This document shows positions 63,119 to 64,000 of a stretch of DNA of 64,000 bases, piece by piece. A program made the translations under genes and the position numbers. Every line of letters begins with the position of its first letter. Position 1 is the stretch's first letter. The DNA comes from Actinomycetota bacterium (lineage in GTDB: Bacteria > Actinomycetota > Aquicultoria > Aquicultorales > Aquicultoraceae): contig JASEGT010000001.1 of the NCBI GenBank assembly GCA_030018005.1, positions 1 through 64,000 of the forward strand. The letters are read 5' to 3'. The notes under the pieces were generated by a model that made no database searches, had not been told where the DNA came from, and saw only the letters and a list, made by a program, of their open reading frames with translations.

Positions 63119-64000
63119 ATGGAAGTAATAACCGCGCACATAAACGCCGATTTCGATGCGTTCGCGTCGACGGTGGCGGCGCAGAAGATATATCCGGACG
63201 CCAAGATAGTCATGGCCGGGGCGCAGAACAAGAACGTCCGGGAGTTTTTGGCGCTCCATGATGACGTAATCGATACACTCGAGCTTAAGCATCTCGATAA
63301 AAAGTCGGTGTCGCGCCTTATCGTCGTAGACACGAAGATAGGCCGGCGTCTCGGCGAACTTCAAGACCTCGCCTATAAACCGGGAATCGAGGTCTTCACC
63401 TTCGACCACCACCCCTCAACGACTGAGGATGTCCCTATTACCAGGGATTTCTCGGAAAACGTCGGCTCGACGACGACGATTCTGACAAAAATCATCCGGG
63501 ATAAGGGCCTTAAGCTTACGCCGTTCGAAGCGACGCTCTTCGCGCTCGGCATACACGAGGACACCGGGTCGCTGACGTTTAGGACGACCACCTATGACGA
63601 CGCGGAAGCGCTTGCATATCTGATGGGCAAGGGCGCGAACATCGAGCTTATCAACCGGTTCCTCAATCCGGTGCTCGAGCCGGAGCAGCACGACCTGCTC
63701 GACCGGCTTCTCCACGCGGCGCGCGTCATCGACGTCAGCGGTACTCCTATTATGGTGACGAGTGCGGTCGTAGACGAGTACATCGAGGGTGGCTCGGTCG
63801 TCGCCTCGAAGATAGCCGATATCGAGAATATCGATGTAATATTCGTCCTGCTCGAACACGACGACAGGGTGTATGTCATAGGGCGCAGCCGCACCGAGGT
63901 CGTCGACGTCGGAAAGATTCTCGAGGATATGGGAGGGGGCGGCCATGCTCAGGCGGCCTCCGCGTCGGTTAAAGAGAAAGGCGCAGCGGTAGTCGAGGCC
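63119..64000 (+). CDS. DHH/DHHA1 phosphoesterase, 5' part of a longer gene
   Basis: 294 codons are seen before the window ends; the frame stays open. ITAHINADFDAFAS is the first DHH metal motif, LIVVDTK the second Asp, FTFDHHPST the DHH triad, and ALGIHEDTGSLTF the fourth motif. Near the end GGGGHAQAAS is the DHHA1 substrate loop. In several bacteria (the Aquifex A-adding enzyme type) a DHH-DHHA1 module of this kind continues into CBS domains and a tRNA nucleotidyltransferase; whether that holds here is beyond the edge. Start ATG 63119 lies 3 bp after the cysK stop. Confidence 0.88.
   Translation, partial: MEVITAHINADFDAFASTVAAQKIYPDAKIVMAGAQNKNVREFLALHDDVIDTLELKHLDKKSVSRLIVVDTKIGRRLGELQDLAYKPGIEVFTFDHHPSTTEDVPITRDFSENVGSTTTILTKIIRDKGLKLTPFEATLFALGIHEDTGSLTFRTTTYDDAEALAYLMGKGANIELINRFLNPVLEPEQHDLLDRLLHAARVIDVSGTPIMVTSAVVDEYIEGGSVVASKIADIENIDVIFVLLEHDDRVYVIGRSRTEVVDVGKILEDMGGGGHAQAASASVKEKGAAVVEA

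Noticed and set aside
1-64000. CRISPR arrays, rRNA, tRNA, insertion sequences
   Set aside because: Looked for regular repeats, conserved tRNA/rRNA motifs and transposase signatures on both strands by eye and found none.

Overview
The window reads as a piece of a bacterial chromosome of roughly even GC, packed with housekeeping genes and without rRNA, tRNA, CRISPR or insertion sequences that I could see. The best clue to the host is gene order. The run tlyA-nadK-recN-steA-mctB/steB ... pyrG ... NUDIX-xerD is the arrangement known from Actinomycetota such as mycobacteria and corynebacteria, and a DUF3866 gene sits inside it. Type IV pili, a fused OadA/PycB-type carboxyltransferase, an archaeal-type fructose-bisphosphate aldolase/phosphatase and no visible secretin suggest a deep-branching, probably monoderm and possibly anaerobic actinobacterial lineage. 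This assignment is inference from synteny and gene content, not from a search.

Layout. 1-6.2 kb: a possible 3' gene end, a terminator, pabB-pabC (4-aminobenzoate for folate), an orphan small gene, a PASTA-bearing class A penicillin-binding protein, and a NifU-type Fe-S scaffold behind a perfect 19-bp palindrome. 6.4-9.4 kb: U32 protein, YqeG phosphatase, aroE. 9.4-25.9 kb: a complete type IV pilus locus (two PilB ATPases, PilT, PilC, a cyclic-di-GMP-I riboswitch, PilA, an O-antigen-ligase-like membrane protein, a TPR protein, PilD, three minor prepilins of which two are very large, and PilM-N-O-P). 26.1-31.2 kb: aroC-aroK-aroB-aroQ-pepP-efp, so the pilus locus lies between shikimate genes. 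31.2-35 kb: a 526-bp leader with strong secondary structure, then a carboxyltransferase-biotin carrier fusion and biotin carboxylase. 35-42.3 kb: nusB, xseB, ispA, dxs, tlyA, nadK, recN (isoprenoid precursors, rRNA methylation, NAD phosphorylation, DNA repair). 42.3-50.5 kb: a degenerate M23-like protein, SteA, SteB/MctB, then four envelope-glycan genes (two glycosyltransferases, a membrane phosphatase-like protein, a MraY/WecA-like transferase). 50.6-57.4 kb: pyrG, M20 peptidase, DUF3866, NUDIX, xerD, deoB. 57.4-60.6 kb, minus strand: archaeal-type FBP aldolase/phosphatase, a DivIVA-Roadblock fusion and a single-pass exported protein. 60.8-64 kb: pyrimidine-nucleoside phosphorylase, cysteine synthase, and the first 294 codons of a DHH/DHHA1 protein cut by the window end.

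The observations I rate highest are: (i) the in-frame fusion of a PycB/OadA-type carboxyltransferase to a complete AccB-type biotin carrier, with a Shine-Dalgarno and ATG kept exactly at the AccB start, so one gene may make two biotin carriers for one AccC; (ii) a DivIVA-like polar/septal coiled coil joined to a Roadblock domain in a genome with type IV pili; (iii) c-di-GMP riboswitch control of the major pilin; (iv) an unexplained structured leader with a TTGTAAC-N9-GTTACAA dyad in front of the biotin enzyme operon. Many start codons were moved from the longest reading frame to a downstream ATG/GTG/TTG with a proper ribosome binding site; the reason is given in each entry.
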